A stretch of DNA of 40,000 nucleotides from Tubiluchus corallicola (GCA_030141605.1 JAQGDQ010000956.1:1-40000), one strand, 5' to 3'. Positions 1 to 11,217 are shown, numbered from the stretch's first letter. Notes: a model not told the origin generated them from the sequence alone. Made by a program: numbers and translations.

Positions 1-880
1 TTGAACTGCTCTGTAAATTAAAAGAAGGTTTATTAGGGTAGATAGATAAACTTTCTTTGGTTAATTAAGTTCAAGTTATTTGTAGCTTTGTGGTAAGCGG
101 CACAAATATGGTCATTAATGCCGGATTGAGGAGAATTTTTTAGTTTCTTGAAAGTTCTAGATGAAATACCGAAATTCTTGTTGTAAAGTGTTTAGATGTT
201 TTGTCATGCTAAGCAGGATTGAAGCTGCTGCACTGAAATCTGAAATAAATAATAAAAAATTGACTATGTAAGATATATTAAAATCTAGTTGAGATGTATT
301 AAAAAGTTCATTTTATAAGCTATTAGTTTATGGGACTTAGTAACTCAGGAAACTATATGAATTTTTCTCGAAATTAAGCAATATTATTGTTTACGATTCG
401 AATATGGGCCTAACTCAGCTAAGATTATACTGGCACATTTTGCCTATGTAATTATTGTCACCACATTTTGGAAGTATATTAAATGTATTCATACGTTTAG
501 TTGTAAATTTTAGTATGAAATGGGTGTCTAATATACTATGGTAACAACAGTTTACTGGTACTAAAAGGGTTGTTTACATTTCTAATTTGTTTGTATGTAG
601 GAATTACAGCGTGCAATAATTTCGGCAGGCTTCTAATATTGGAATTTTCATTATCGATTTAATCAGGACGCAGTGTGTTTACTTTTACCACAATTTATTT
701 AGAAAATTAATCAAAAAAGAACTGTGGCGAGTGTAATTTTTGATAATATTTAACTTAAGACGTAGTGCAGAAAAATTGGTGCGCATGCGTATTTATAGTG
801 ACGTATTACTAAAGTTTTTCTTTGTAAGAAGTTTTCTTTTCTGTGAGTCAACTGTCAGTTGTATTATTGACGTTTTGTCT
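1..880. other. Non-coding AT-rich flank, no gene seen
   Basis: No open frame of useful length, RNA gene or recognisable mobile element is visible here. The sequence is AT-rich with short homopolymer runs. It ends where a dispersed repeat unit begins at about 881. Confidence 0.6.
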
Positions 881-975
881 GACTGACTTATTGAATTCTT
901 TAGTTTAAACTTCATTTTTGAAGTGGATATAAAAACAGATTGTGTCTGATACAAGTATCACCACGTGTATAAATT
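881..975 (+). repeat. Dispersed repeat unit, copy A
   Basis: A stretch beginning GACTGACTTATTGAATTCTT and running to CACCACGTGTATAAATT recurs almost unchanged at 2241-2335 and, in its first 60 bases, at 1921-1980. This copy lacks the (TG)n tract that precedes the other two, so it may be the progenitor of the composite duplication downstream. Seen directly by comparing the three copies. Confidence 0.75.
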
Positions 976-1235
976 CTTTGTTTCCATAAAAATACGTGCA
1001 ATTGAGAAGCAAATGATTTGAAAATTTGTACAAAATTGACAAGCAAAGTGTCAACGTACCAGTCAGTCATTTTATGATTGACTAAACTGTTAATAGGGTC
1101 ATTCTAAACATCTAAAACATATTAATAGTAAATTTTAATACAGGAATGAATATCAAGGCAACATTATTAACATCATCAGCTATTTTAGTAAACAGTTGTA
1201 AACAACGTTCAACTACAGCAAAAAAGTTGCTTTCA

Positions 1236-1329
1236 AATGATGATGATGATGATGAGGATTATGACGACGACGACGACGACGACGAAGACGATGATGATGA
1301 CGACGACGATGATGATGACGACGACGACG
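1236..1329 (+). repeat. (GAT/GAC)n trinucleotide repeat
   Basis: About 95 bases of GAT and GAC triplets. An open frame over 1146-1367 reads it as a poly-aspartate tract, but the flanks have no recognisable protein character, and the array is bracketed by similar sequence at about 1094-1109 and 1346-1361 (TAGGGTCATTCTAAAC). That favours a non-coding microsatellite over an acidic protein. Confidence 0.65.
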
Positions 1330-1732
1330 TTGTTGATGGCAATGTTAGGGTCATTCTAAACTACTAAAGCCAATTAATTAAACGAAATATGCATGGCTAC
1401 TAAAATTACAATTATTACAACACTCATGTTACAATAAATTGGTAAAATTGCACAAACACACATACACGTAAGAATTATATAACATATATTAATTAAAAAA
1501 TATATATGAGAATAAGAACAAGCAAATATTGAACGTATTTACTTTTAATAATTCTGAAAGGCAGTTAAGGGACCAATTATATATAAGGGACCAGGGACTG
1601 TATATATAATATCCCTATATATAAACATGAATTCAGATCACGAATTTTGACTACTAATTTGATACAATACTTCTGTTGATTTATTTATGCATCGATCTGA
1701 TACAATAAACATTTTGTGTGATGTCATCACTG

Positions 1733-2335
<603 letters not shown>

Positions 2336-2406
2336 TGTGTGTGTGTGTTGTGTGTGTGTGCGTGTGCGTGCGTGCGTGCGTGCGTGTGTGTGTGTGTGTG
2401 TGTGTG

Positions 2407-2806
2407 CCAATAAAGAACTGATATTCAAAAGCACATAAGAATACTCCAGTATGAGAATAAAATTCACGCAACTGTTTAAGGTAAGTGCAAACTAAAAACC
2501 ACCGTGCACAGAAATTTAAAACAGGAATATTATTTTTTTCTATTATACTAACAAACTTGCTGCACATTTGATGCAGGTTTTGTGGTGTTTATAAACATGA
2601 TGATTACATCACTTTGAAAAGAGTAGGATAGCTACCTTTTAAAAATAGTAACCAATAATAGGCATTTTAAAAATTTGCAAAAAAGTAAGGCAACGGTAAT
2701 TATCTTAACTGTGAAGTGTAAAATCACTTTTCTAAAATCGTTGCCTTTTACAGGGTCTTCATTTCAAAGAGGCACTCATTATTTCTATGTCAAAATTGTC
2801 ACATAT
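2407..2806. other. Non-coding, nothing recognised
   Basis: AT-rich sequence between the (TG)n tract and the putative transposon end at 2807. Short open frames are present but show no recognisable domain or exon signal. Confidence 0.5.
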
Positions 2807-2895
2807 TACAGTCGAATCCCTGTAATACGATTTCCACGGGACCAAAATATTTTTTCGTATTAAGCCTGTTTCGTACTAGCAGACGATTTTGCTTT
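2807..2895 (+). mobile_element. Possible pogo/Tigger-like terminal remnant
   Basis: TACAGTCGAATCCCTGTAAT starts at 2807 and is followed by CGTATTAAGCCTGTTTCGTA. A TA dinucleotide before CAGTCGAA, with downstream repeats of 'CGTATTA', resembles termini of pogo/Tigger-type elements of the Tc1/mariner superfamily from memory. I could not find a matching inverted end, so it would be a one-ended fragment. Confidence 0.3.
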
Positions 2896-2929
2896 GCAAG
2901 CACACATGTGAAAATATTACACGCAAATT

Positions 2930-3424
2930 ATAATATAGACTATAAAGATTATTATTATTATATTGCCTATAATATAGACTATAGCCTATAATATAGGCTA
3001 TAAGATTATTATTATATTAGCCTATAATATAGACTATAGCCTATGATATAGACTATAACATTATTATTATATTAGCCTATAATATAGACTATAGCCTATA
3101 ATATAGACTATAAGATTATTATTATATATTAGCCTATGATATAGACTATAGCCTATAATATAGACTATAAGATTATTATTATATTAGCCTATAATATAGA
3201 CTATAGCCTATAATATAGACTATAAGATTATTATTATATTAGCCTATAATATAGATATAGCCTATAATATAGACTATAAGATTATTATTATATTAGCCTA
3301 TAATATAGACTACAGCCTATAATATAGACTATAAGATTATTATTATATTAGCCTATAATATAGACTATAGCCTATAATATAGACTATAAGATTATTATTA
3401 TATTAGCCTATAATATAGGCTAAT
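2930..3424 (+). repeat. 55-bp minisatellite, about nine copies
   Basis: The landmark TTAGCCTATAATATAGACTA recurs at a spacing of 55 bases (range 54-57), for example with its CCT at 3021, 3076, 3133, 3188, 3243, 3297, 3352 and 3407. Each unit itself contains two CCTATAATATAGACTATA halves followed by an (ATT)n spacer, so the unit is an internal duplication. CCTATAATATAGG motifs are partly self-complementary, so single strands could form small hairpins. Confidence 0.9.
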
Positions 3425-4255
3425 AAGGACTATATATTGAAGCCATTCTACGTATTCATGTTTTGTGTCAGCCAAGGTGACGGACTGTGGCTGCTCCTCT
3501 GCTTGTAGCCCGAGTTCGAATCTCACGACCACCTGTATTGCAGCAAATAGTTATTATCTGCGTTATTTATTTGTGGCGTTTCAGTGATGTTGTATTCGTT
3601 TAGAATTGCTCATTGTAGCCTATGGATAATGTTGTCTGTTGTCACGGTAACTGTAAATGGGTGTCTTTGTCCGTTTGTCCTTCTGATCATTTCAAAACAT
3701 TTATCCTGTTGAGATCACGTGCCTATTGGCTAATGATGTCATTTCATTTTGACTTATGAAATATTGTGAATTTTAATACTTTCTGATAGTTTTATGCTAC
3801 TTTTTGCCATTTTATAACAACTCAAAGATTTTTGGGGTTCCGTTTATAATTCAGTTTATAAAAATGTTGAAACAAAAACCGTTGAATTAACAGAAACTAA
3901 AACGAAATCAGTTTTTATTGCGTTAAAGTAAGCTTAATTACTTTTACAAAGGAGGATAGCCTTGTTTTGGAAATGGGAATGTTACTAAATGTCACGTGAC
4001 TCGCGTAATTATTATTATTATTCTTTTATTTCGTACCGTTACATACAAATACAACTGATATATTCATATACTCAAACGTAACAATGAAAAGTTAACCCTT
4101 TCAGTCCCAAATTATTTTTTTAATATGAAAAACTTTTTTAAAAACACAACAAAAGCAAAAAATGTGCTTCATTTTGCAACTGCTGATAATTTTTTAAAGT
4201 ATTTAAGACATTTAGTATGCATGCTATGCTGATCTGTACAAAGTCGTCTCTAAAG
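3425..4255. other. Non-coding, possible tRNA-like fragment and a retroelement-like tail
   Basis: No gene is visible. Around 3511-3526 GAGTTCGAATCTC looks like a pol III B box in a badly decayed context. At 4009-4036 (ATT)n followed by CTTTTATTTCG reads on the minus strand as AATAAAAG plus an (AAT)n tail, the arrangement seen at clearer LINE/SINE 3' ends elsewhere in the window. GTCACGTGAC lies at 3991-4000. Confidence 0.35.
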
Positions 4256-4437
4256 TACTGTACCTACTGTAGTTTTTTGTGCTACGTAGATTTTCTAGTT
4301 TGCCATTTTATCACCATTTTAGTCTATTGTTATTGGCTTAAATCAATACTGTACCTACTGTAGTTTTTTGTGCTACGTAGATTTTTTAGTTTGCCATTTT
4401 ATCACCATTTTAGTCTATTGTTATTGGCTTAAATCAA
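4256..4437 (+). repeat. Tandem duplication, two 91-bp copies
   Basis: TACTGTACCTACTGTAG begins at 4256 and again at 4347, and both copies run to GGCTTAAATCAA. They are directly adjacent and differ at about one position, which suggests a recent duplication. No coding potential is seen. Confidence 0.92.
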
Positions 4438-4925
4438 AATACTTATTAACAGATCAAATAACTGTCAGTTTTAAAATTTTATTAATTTTAAAGACAGAAA
4501 ATATCAAGTATCCACGGGATACAACGGGTATGATAAGGTTAACGTAAACACGCATAAAAAGGAAAGAAATTACTATGCATCAAATAAACAATTAATAAAA
4601 ATGGCAATGATCCTACATAATCGTACATATAAATATTGTTCATTTTCACATATCCTTCACAGATAAAATTGTAAAAACACATTAAAAGGATTAATAACTG
4701 GGTTTATAACATTTGTGTTACCAAACTTCAAAAATAAATCATAGTTTCTTTTTAAGAAAGTACAACGTTAATTGAATATTGTCGATGCTCAAGTTTCGAA
4801 TTTTCTTTAAATAATTTAATTTTCTACAATTATTTTAACTTGCGATTAATAGCTATCATGAAAACAGTAACACAAAATGATTAAAAAGCCAAGAAAAATT
4901 AGACATAGAAACGTGCTAAAGGTAA
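4438..4925. other. Non-coding, nothing recognised
   Basis: AT-rich DNA between the 91-bp duplication and the SINE. Overlapping short open frames on both strands at 4846-5068 run into the SINE head and are not supported as genes. Confidence 0.5.
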
Positions 4926-5150
4926 AAAGTGAGCGGCGTAGCTTAATGATAGCGTACTCGCTTCCCACCCGCGAGGTCGCGGGTTCAAGTCTCGACCGAG
5001 TCCTACCAAAGACTTTGAAAAATTGTACCGCTTGTTCTTCGACCAAGCACGTGGATTTTTCGAAGTGACATACGTGTAAATAATAATCGGGACTACCTTG
5101 GAAATAAGTAATGAGTTACTTAAGGTGTTATGTCCTAAACGAAATTATAT
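4926..5150 (+). mobile_element. tRNA-derived SINE (MetaSINE-like body)
   Basis: The head (about 4930-5005) has an A-box-like TAGCTTAATGATAGCG and a B box GGGTTCAAGTCTC, with an anticodon-arm-like CTCGC/GCGAG stem closing a nine-base loop. That loop, and imperfect T-stem pairing, argue against a functional tRNA. The head runs into CAAAGACTTTGAAAAATTGT, a body motif shared with the SINEs at 15.5 and 16.8 kb. The 3' end reads ATGTCCTAAACGAAATTAT before an (AT)n tail, and the same 3' motif recurs at about 5538-5560. Similarity to the MetaSINE superfamily is from memory. Confidence 0.65.
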
Positions 5151-5215
5151 ATATATATAATTTATATACATATACATTTATTTACATATACATATATATA
5201 TGTACGTAAGCTGTT
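5143..5215. repeat. (AT)n-rich tail and short palindromes
   Basis: Alternating AT runs broken by ACATATACA-type motifs directly follow the SINE 3' end and probably derive from its tail. Self-complementary, with no coding potential. Confidence 0.6.
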
Positions 5216-5537
5216 ACGCAAACAACTCGATAATAATAGCTACGGTTTACTAATATCTAGAGATTAATGACAAGAAAAACAATAGGGTAACACAAATGTA
5301 AACAATATCTGTCAATATCACAGTTTTTTATATTGGTATCAAATGTCGCTTATTGTACCGAGTACGCGTTTGTAGTATTATGTGACCCATTTAACTGTCA
5401 GTCTACTACACTAAAGTACTGAATTAGTCTATGCTGCCATCTACATTCTGGTTCTAACTCTCTTATTCAAGTTAAAATAGAGAAAAATTATAACATTATA
5501 ACACAGCTTTCTGTAAACAAATAATCTTTATTCTTCT
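5216..5537. other. Non-coding, nothing recognised
   Basis: No supported gene or repeat is seen between the SINE tail and the second copy of the SINE 3' motif. Confidence 0.45.
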
Positions 5538-5610
5538 ATGTCCTGAACGAAATTATTATTATAAATTATTGCTTACTCGGTAATTGGGCATTTAAATTAT
5601 TATTATTAAA
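5538..5610 (+). mobile_element. 5'-truncated SINE 3' end
   Basis: ATGTCCTGAACGAAATTATT followed by an (ATT)-rich tail matches the 3' end of the SINE at 4926-5150 (ATGTCCTAAACGAAATTAT). Only the end of the element is present, as expected of 5'-truncated retroposed copies. Confidence 0.45.
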
Positions 5611-5879
5611 ATTAATTGAAAAAAATTAACTTTCGTAAAAAAGTTTTTAATTTAACACAATTGCCTTATTTCTGCCTACAACAGTGTTTCATTGGTTATA
5701 CATATAATATTTTCATGTCTTTTATTATAATTGTAAATGTGTATAACTTATGCAATAAAATTTTTATTGCATTATACACATATATAATCTGTCGTTTCAG
5801 CAGCCTACAATACTTAATGATAATTCACAATTTGCAAATTCTGATGCGGTTCGATGTTTCTAATGAGTTTGACAAAACG

Positions 5880-6409
5880 TTTAACTCAGATACCAATTTT
5901 TCGGTTTTTGGTTTTCAGTTCTGTGAGTAAAACCGCGTGAGCAGCATTTTCCCTGTCTATCGACAGCGGACGAATTTTCGGTGGTACAATATAATTTTAT
6001 GACCAGGCGCACTGCAATTTGTGGTCGCGTGAGCGTAACCATCGTATACGCGGCGGCTCTGGAGCTAGAGCCTCGGTGCAATGTTATTCGCATGTCACGT
6101 GACGCGATGCGTCATCAGCCGAGAGAAAATGTATACGATTCATAATGATGGTGACCGTAGCGAGTGTAGTGCGAGGCGACAGACGGGAAATTTTGGCCGA
6201 ATCGACGGCCGTAACTGTTCAAAGTGTGCAAGTGTTAATAGACGATGTTTCTGCGCTAGATTTGGCGACTTTGGTGTGAATTTTTGGCCATCTAGATTGT
6301 GATTGTGTTTTGATAACAGTTTGTGAAGTTTTAATCACGTGATTCGTCTCTGTTTTTCCACACAGGTACAAATTGGCGTATACAAAACTGGCTCGGAGCA
6401 GGAGGCATA
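5880..6409 (+). promoter_or_regulatory. 5' flank / 5' UTR of the Hox gene
   Basis: Base composition becomes clearly more GC-rich here than in the flanks and CpG is frequent, which fits a promoter or 5' UTR. Visible motifs are GTCACGTGAC at 6094-6103, ATCACGTGAT at 6334-6343, and TTTTATGAC at 5995-6003, close to the TTTATKR core preferred by Abd-B/Cdx-type homeodomains. A polypyrimidine run ending in CACAG at 6344-6365 would make a reasonable 3' splice site, so the mRNA may include an upstream non-coding exon. No TATA box could be assigned. Short open frames in this interval (5881-6476) overlap in opposite directions and are not supported. Confidence 0.45.
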
Positions 6410-7004
6410 ATGATGAACGGCGGCTTTTTCGACGATGGCGCCTGTAAAGCGGGTCTGGACCACGGAGCCCTCTCAAACGCTTGTTTACAACCGGGACCGC
6501 TACACGTTCCGGGAAAGAGGGTCTCGACCACGCCAGTTATACCGCTAGGATACCGAAGTACCACATCGCAACACGGTGATACAACGTTAACAGATGCAAG
6601 TGTGGCTCACAGGCCTTCCCAATCCTGGAACTATCCATCAACCCCAGAGACGGCCACTTTGGACCCCACACATTCGCACTTTAAACAAACTATATGTCGG
6701 GACGCCGGGCTACCCTCAGCGTACTACCCGACGACCGACATGACGAGGGACAGAAAGTCCATAGACATTTGGCCGCATGGACCACACCCAGCCTACAACA
6801 TACCAAATACAATGCATACCACGGCCGCAACAGGTGCTGAAGCTTGGAACACCTTTCCAAATCAGGCCTGGTGTAATTATCCATGTCCGGCGAGACTTCC
6901 GCCTCATATAGATTCGCAACATAGGCCCTACCTGCCCGGTGACGACCGACAATCCGGATTCGACGGATGCCGATCAGCTGCCGCGGGTCTGTACGAAGCA
7001 ACAG
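6410..7004 (+). CDS. Post2: Posterior (Abd-B/Post2-type) Hox gene, coding exon 1
   Basis: Encodes residues 1-198 and the first base of codon 199 of a homeodomain transcription factor expected to act in the nucleus in posterior body patterning. Translation probably starts at the tandem ATGATG at 6410 (MMNGGFFDD); the frame is open upstream only to a TAA near 6332. The exon is Pro/Thr/His-rich and low in hydrophobic runs, typical of a Hox N-terminal region, and has no YPWM hexapeptide, as expected for posterior classes. Near its end WCNYPCPARLPPHI and HRPYLPGDDR resemble the segment preceding the homeodomain exon in Abd-B/Post2 proteins (recalled, not searched). It ends ACAG/GTAAGT, a strong donor in phase 1, which joins in frame to 28278. 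A longer N terminus from an upstream exon cannot be excluded. Antisense frames at 6690-7001 are shadows. Confidence 0.88.
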
Positions 7005-7034
7005 GTAAGTAATCAGTCTCTCTCTCTCTCTCTG
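7005..7034 (+). promoter_or_regulatory. 5' splice site followed by short (CT)n
   Basis: GTAAGT at 7005-7010 is a consensus donor. A (TC)n run follows at about 7015-7033. The same dinucleotide repeat, much longer, lies just upstream of the matching acceptor at 28277. Confidence 0.8.
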
Positions 7035-9118
7035 TAATATCTACCTGTAATTTCACTCAGACATTACCTGATGAGAGTTTTATTACGTACGTTTATGAAC
7101 GTTCGCTAACCTCTGCTCTATAATGCTTACAACTCAAGTGTAAAACTGCTCATAAAACTACATCCATATAACCACTATGTTCTACCTGTACACGTATGCA
7201 TATCTAAGCCCATTCATCTATTAGACTCAATTTGCTCGCTATCTGAAACACTTCCATAGTCACAGTAAAAACTAAGTATATTGACCATAAATAATTATTA
7301 CAGCTACAACCATTGTATCGTTAACATCAGAGCAGCTCATATTCGACAGTTGTTTACGACATACTTAAGGGATGCCCTTTCGGAACAATATGACACTTTT
7401 ACAGGCTAGAACAACGTGTCGCTAGTGTGTAAATTTGTCCAAACTTTCTTTGTTATATTGCTGAATTAATGAATATAAAATTTGTCATAATCTATGAAAC
7501 AGAATAGCAGAGTTGTCATAAAGTACTCGCATATACGGGAGCGTGTGGAAATTCCTGTGCAGTTTATGTATTACAGCGGGAGAGTGGAAGTCCTATAAAT
7601 TACGCAAACATGCCCAATCCGTCTTTACAGATGACGAAAACATATTTAAATCGTTTTGATTTTACGAAACATTGCAGGAAAGTACAACACCTGCCGTTTC
7701 GAATCGACGGCCAAACAGATAGCTAATAAAACAATAAAAACACTATAGCAATGATATACGGCCAGCGATAAAGCCATTTGAAATGAATGCTTTGGAAAAT
7801 AAAATTTTCTGATTGAATGTAGTTGCGCTGGCAGTAATCACGGAGATGTTGATGTTTATTTACAGTTAAGAGTCGATTGATAGTTAGTAAAATTATATGT
7901 ATAAGTGTCTGGGGCAGTTAACGCGCGTGTAAAGGTGTCGTTTATTTTACAATGTAATGTTACAATGCACAACGCAAGCAACGATAACGTTCAAGTACGG
8001 AGGCTTCAAATAAAATATGTGCTTACTGTATTATGGCCAAGCATAAAGTTTTATTCGGTCACAAAACGTTGAAGTTTATTAGGGGAAAATGACTTTACGC
8101 CATATTTAAAAGTTTTAAGTGAACAAGCGGGATTAATTTATGTCGAGTAGCATCGGTTTTGAACTAAGTATTACAACACGCGTAAAGTTGTACTAACTAT
8201 TGCTGAAATTTATAAGCAGTGATTGAAATTTATATACTGTTTAGAGTCAGAAGTTTTGCGGGTTTTGTATACAGTGTTTTATGCCAGATAACGCGGGATA
8301 GTACACTTATAATATCAGCATAAAAATTAAATTAATTTTAAATAAATTTTAGTTAACAATAAAATTTGTAAAATTGTTGTTTAGGATTAGTTTAAATATA
8401 ATTTATTATAGGATTGGATCAGACAGTTTGAACAACAAGATTTAGGATCCGCACCACAACAGACTTTATACACTATTTACAAGAACATTTACAGTACGAA
8501 TAGACTAAAACTACACAAGCTGACAAGTTTTACTACAAGAATACATTAGACATTAGTACAAAATGGCGGTTAGAAAATATTAATGTACGAATATTTAAGA
8601 CTGATGCATTTTATATCAGATAGAAACTACTGGAAGCGTTTAGTACGTAATATAAAGTCATGTTGTTTAGGATTTTTAAGTAAATTGTGTCAGTGACACA
8701 ACACACACACAGTGTTGTGCTAACTAAGCCTGCTGTACTGTAGAAGCGTAGTCGAGTCTGGAATTTCAAAAGGTTCCTAGTGCAATAAATTTCGATTTAC
8801 AATTTAGATGCCACTCGACTTTCATAACAGGCTATGGTAAAAAGTTTAGCCTTTCGATTACACAGAACTGCCGAGAGTTTCTGCACGTGTTTCTCTGTTC
8901 TGTAACTTATATTCATAACTCGTATGTGAATTGTATTAGCTGGGCTTGTTATATTAAAATGTATCGTATTAAAAAGTATTATTAAATAAACTACTAAGTA
9001 AAAATTACAAAAAAATCAAGCGAAAACGTTACATGCATATGTACACTTACGTATTATAATCCACAATTCTTTTAATACGTATTTTAATTACGTATTTAAC
9101 GCGTAATAAAATTTACTT
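7035..9118. other. Hox intron, proximal 2 kb, no repeats or genes recognised
   Basis: This is the longest stretch of the intron without an obvious repeat or transposon. No coding region is supported. Being comparatively clean and close to exon 1, it is the most plausible place for conserved intronic control elements, but I can point to no specific site beyond a CACGTG at 8884-8889. Confidence 0.4.
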
Positions 9119-9194
9119 GTTGCTCGTATAGCGTGAACGTTACTTAATTTATAAGTTCATAGTGCAAATTCTTATGGCTTTTCACGTTGGAATA

Positions 9195-9618
9195 ATTTGA
9201 GTAATGTTGTGTTAAATGGACTACGAGTTACTTAAAATAATAATTTCAGTAATGTTGCATTAAATGGACTAAGAGTTAGTTATAATAATAATAATTTCAG
9301 TAATGTTGTATTAAATTGACCAAGATTTTCTTATAATAATAATTTTAGTAATGTTGTATTAAATGGACTAAGAGTTACTTATAATAATAATTTTAGTAAT
9401 GTTGTATTAAATTAACTAAGAGTATCTTATAATAATAATTTTAGTAATGTTGTATTAAATTGACTAAGAGTTACTTATAATAATAATTTCAGAAATGTTG
9501 TATTAAATTGACTAAGAGTTACTTATAAAATAATTTCAGTAATGTTGTATTAAATTGACTAAGAGTTACTTATAATAATAATTTCAGTAATGTTGCGTTA
9601 AACGGACTAAGAGTTACT
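9195..9618 (+). repeat. 48-bp tandem repeat, nine copies (left arm)
   Basis: The landmark GTAATGTTG, or a one-base variant, occurs at 9201, 9249, 9300, 9348, 9396, 9444, 9492, 9539 and 9587, giving a period of 48 bases with small deviations. The unit includes AATAATTTCAGTAATGTTG and GACTAAGAGTTACTTAT. The same unit is inverted at 10340-11160. Confidence 0.93.
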
Positions 9619-10109
9619 TGTAAATTTTATACCAATGCTAGTAACTTAAGCAGTTCTAGTTATTGTAAATTTTATAGCAATGCTAGTAACTTATGCATTT
9701 CTAGTCATTGTAAATTTTATACCAATGCTAGTAACTTAAGCATTTCTAGTCATTGTAAATTTTATACCAATGCTAGTAACTTAAGCATTTCTAGTCATTG
9801 TAAATTTTATACCAATGCTAGTAACTTAAGCATTTCTAGTCATTGTAAATTTATACCAATGCTAGTAACTTATGGATTTCTAGTCATTGTAAATTTTATA
9901 ACAATGCTAGTAACTTAAGCATTTCTAGTCATTGTAAATTTTATACCAATGCTAGTAACTTAAGCATTTCTAGTCATTGTAAATTTTATACCAATGCTAG
10001 TAACTTAAGCATTTCTAGTCATTGTAAATTTTATAACAATGCTAGTAACTTAAGCATTTCTAGTCATTGTAAATTTTATAACAATGCTAGTAACTTAAGC
10101 ATTTTTGTG
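9619..10109 (+). repeat. 45-bp tandem repeat, eleven copies
   Basis: TGTAAATTTTATACCAATGC recurs every 45 bases from 9619 (9664, 9709, 9754, 9799, 9844 and on to about 10068). Each unit ends in CATTTCTAGTCAT. It is unrelated by eye to the 48-bp unit and has no inverted partner on the right side of the element, so the two halves of the foldback are asymmetric. Confidence 0.93.
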
Positions 10110-10345
10110 GGCTTTTTTATGCTGAAATAAATAGCAATCAACCAATGAAGCAAAAGCAATAATGTTTTTGTAATTTAATGTTTGAGAAAATTTTGACGCT
10201 GCAGGCCTGTCCTCCACTCCCTTAGAATATAGTAACGGTTTCTTTTTAAATGCAAGAAATACGGTAGACCTAGATTAACACGTACAGTAGATGCATTGCA
10301 ATCAAGCCTGAGCGAAAATGGTTTACGAATTTCATTATTATATGA
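10110..10345 (-). other. Unique core of the foldback element
   Basis: The only non-repetitive part of the element. On the minus strand an open frame (10175-10462) runs from the 48-bp repeats, read as 16-residue repeats with NNFSNVVLN, into a basic, hydrophobic segment ending RTGLQRQNFLKH. I do not recognise a domain. It may be a vestige of an ancestral coding region or a chance frame, since a 48-bp period preserves the reading frame automatically. Confidence 0.35.
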
Positions 10346-11160
10346 AACTCTTAGTCTATTTAATACAACATTACTAAAATTATTACTATAAGTAACTCTT
10401 AGTTTATTTAACACAACATTACTGAAATTAATATTATTAGTAACTCTGAGTTTATTTAACACAACATTACTGAAATTATTATTACAATAAACTCTTAGTC
10501 AATTTAATACAACATTACTGAAATTATTATTATAAGTAACTCTTAGTCAATTTAATACAACATTACTGAAATTATTATTATAAGTAACTCTTAGTCAATT
10601 TAATACAACATTACTGAAATTATTAATATAAGAAACTTTTAGTCAATTTAATACAACATTACTGAAATTATTATTATAAGAAACTCTTAGTCAATTTAAT
10701 ACAACATTACTGAAACTATTATTATAAGTAACTCTTAGTCAATTTAATACAACATTACTGAAATTATTATTATTAGTAACTCTTAGTTTATTTAATACAA
10801 CATTACTGAAATTATTATTATAAGTAACTCTTAGTCTATTTAATACAACATTACTGAAATTATTATTATAAGAAACTCTTAGTCAATTTAATACAATATT
10901 ACTGAAATTATTATTATAAGCAACTCTTAGTCTATTTAATACAACATTAGTGAAATTATTATTAAAAGAAACTCTTAGTCCGTTTAACACAACATTACTG
11001 AAATTATTATTATAACTAACTCTTAGTCAGTTTAATACAACATTACTGAAATTATTATTATAAGTAACTCTTAGTCCGTTTAACACAACATTACTGAAAC
11101 TATTATTATAAGTAGCTCTTAGTCTATTTAACACAACATTACTGAAATTATTCCAACGTG
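10346..11160 (-). repeat. 48-bp tandem repeat, about seventeen copies (right arm, inverted)
   Basis: The landmark CAACATTAC, reverse complement of the left-arm landmark, occurs from 10367 every 47-48 bases (10414, 10462, 10510, 10558, 10606 and on to 11134). Units alternate between TCTATTTAA, TCAATTTAA and TCCGTTTAA variants, so the array has a mixed expansion history. The open frame at 11027-11248 is a translation of the repeat. Confidence 0.93.
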
Positions 11161-11217
11161 AAAAGCCATAATAATTTGTACAATAATTTTTAAATAAAAT
11201 AATTTTCAGGCTATACG

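Larger units (their letters stand above)
9125..11217. mobile_element. Foldback-type element with long inverted tandem-repeat arms
   Basis: The two ends are inverted copies: CGTATAGC at 9125 against GCTATACG at about 11209-11216, and TGGCTTTTCACGTTGGAATA at about 9175-9194 against its reverse complement at about 11150-11169. Inside each end lie 48-bp tandem repeats, nine on the left and seventeen on the right in opposite orientation, followed on the left by a 45-bp array and then a short unique core. Long inverted repeats built of tandem units define Foldback (FB)-like elements of Drosophila and other animals. No transposase is recognised, so it would be non-autonomous. A target-site duplication was not found. 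Confidence 0.7.

Noticed and set aside
1146-1367. Open frame with a poly-Asp tract, possibly an acidic small protein
   Set aside because: The tract is a pure GAT/GAC microsatellite, the flanks look non-coding, and similar flank sequence occurs on both sides.
2930-3424. CRISPR-like array because of regularly spaced palindromic units
   Set aside because: The repeats are contiguous with no unique spacers, and the context is a eukaryotic genome. It is a minisatellite.
3460-3545. tRNA-like sequence with GAGTTCGAATCTC
   Set aside because: Only a B-box-like motif is convincing; no cloverleaf arms or SINE body could be built around it.
4930-5005. tRNA gene (Gly-like, CCC-type loop)
   Set aside because: The anticodon loop has nine bases, the T stem is imperfect and no acceptor stem closes. 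The sequence continues into a SINE body.
7068-7095. CTGATGAG as a hammerhead ribozyme core at the start of the intron
   Set aside because: No GAAA box with a supporting stem follows.
9619-10109. CRISPR-like array of 45-bp units
   Set aside because: Units are head-to-tail without spacers and lie inside a foldback-type element.
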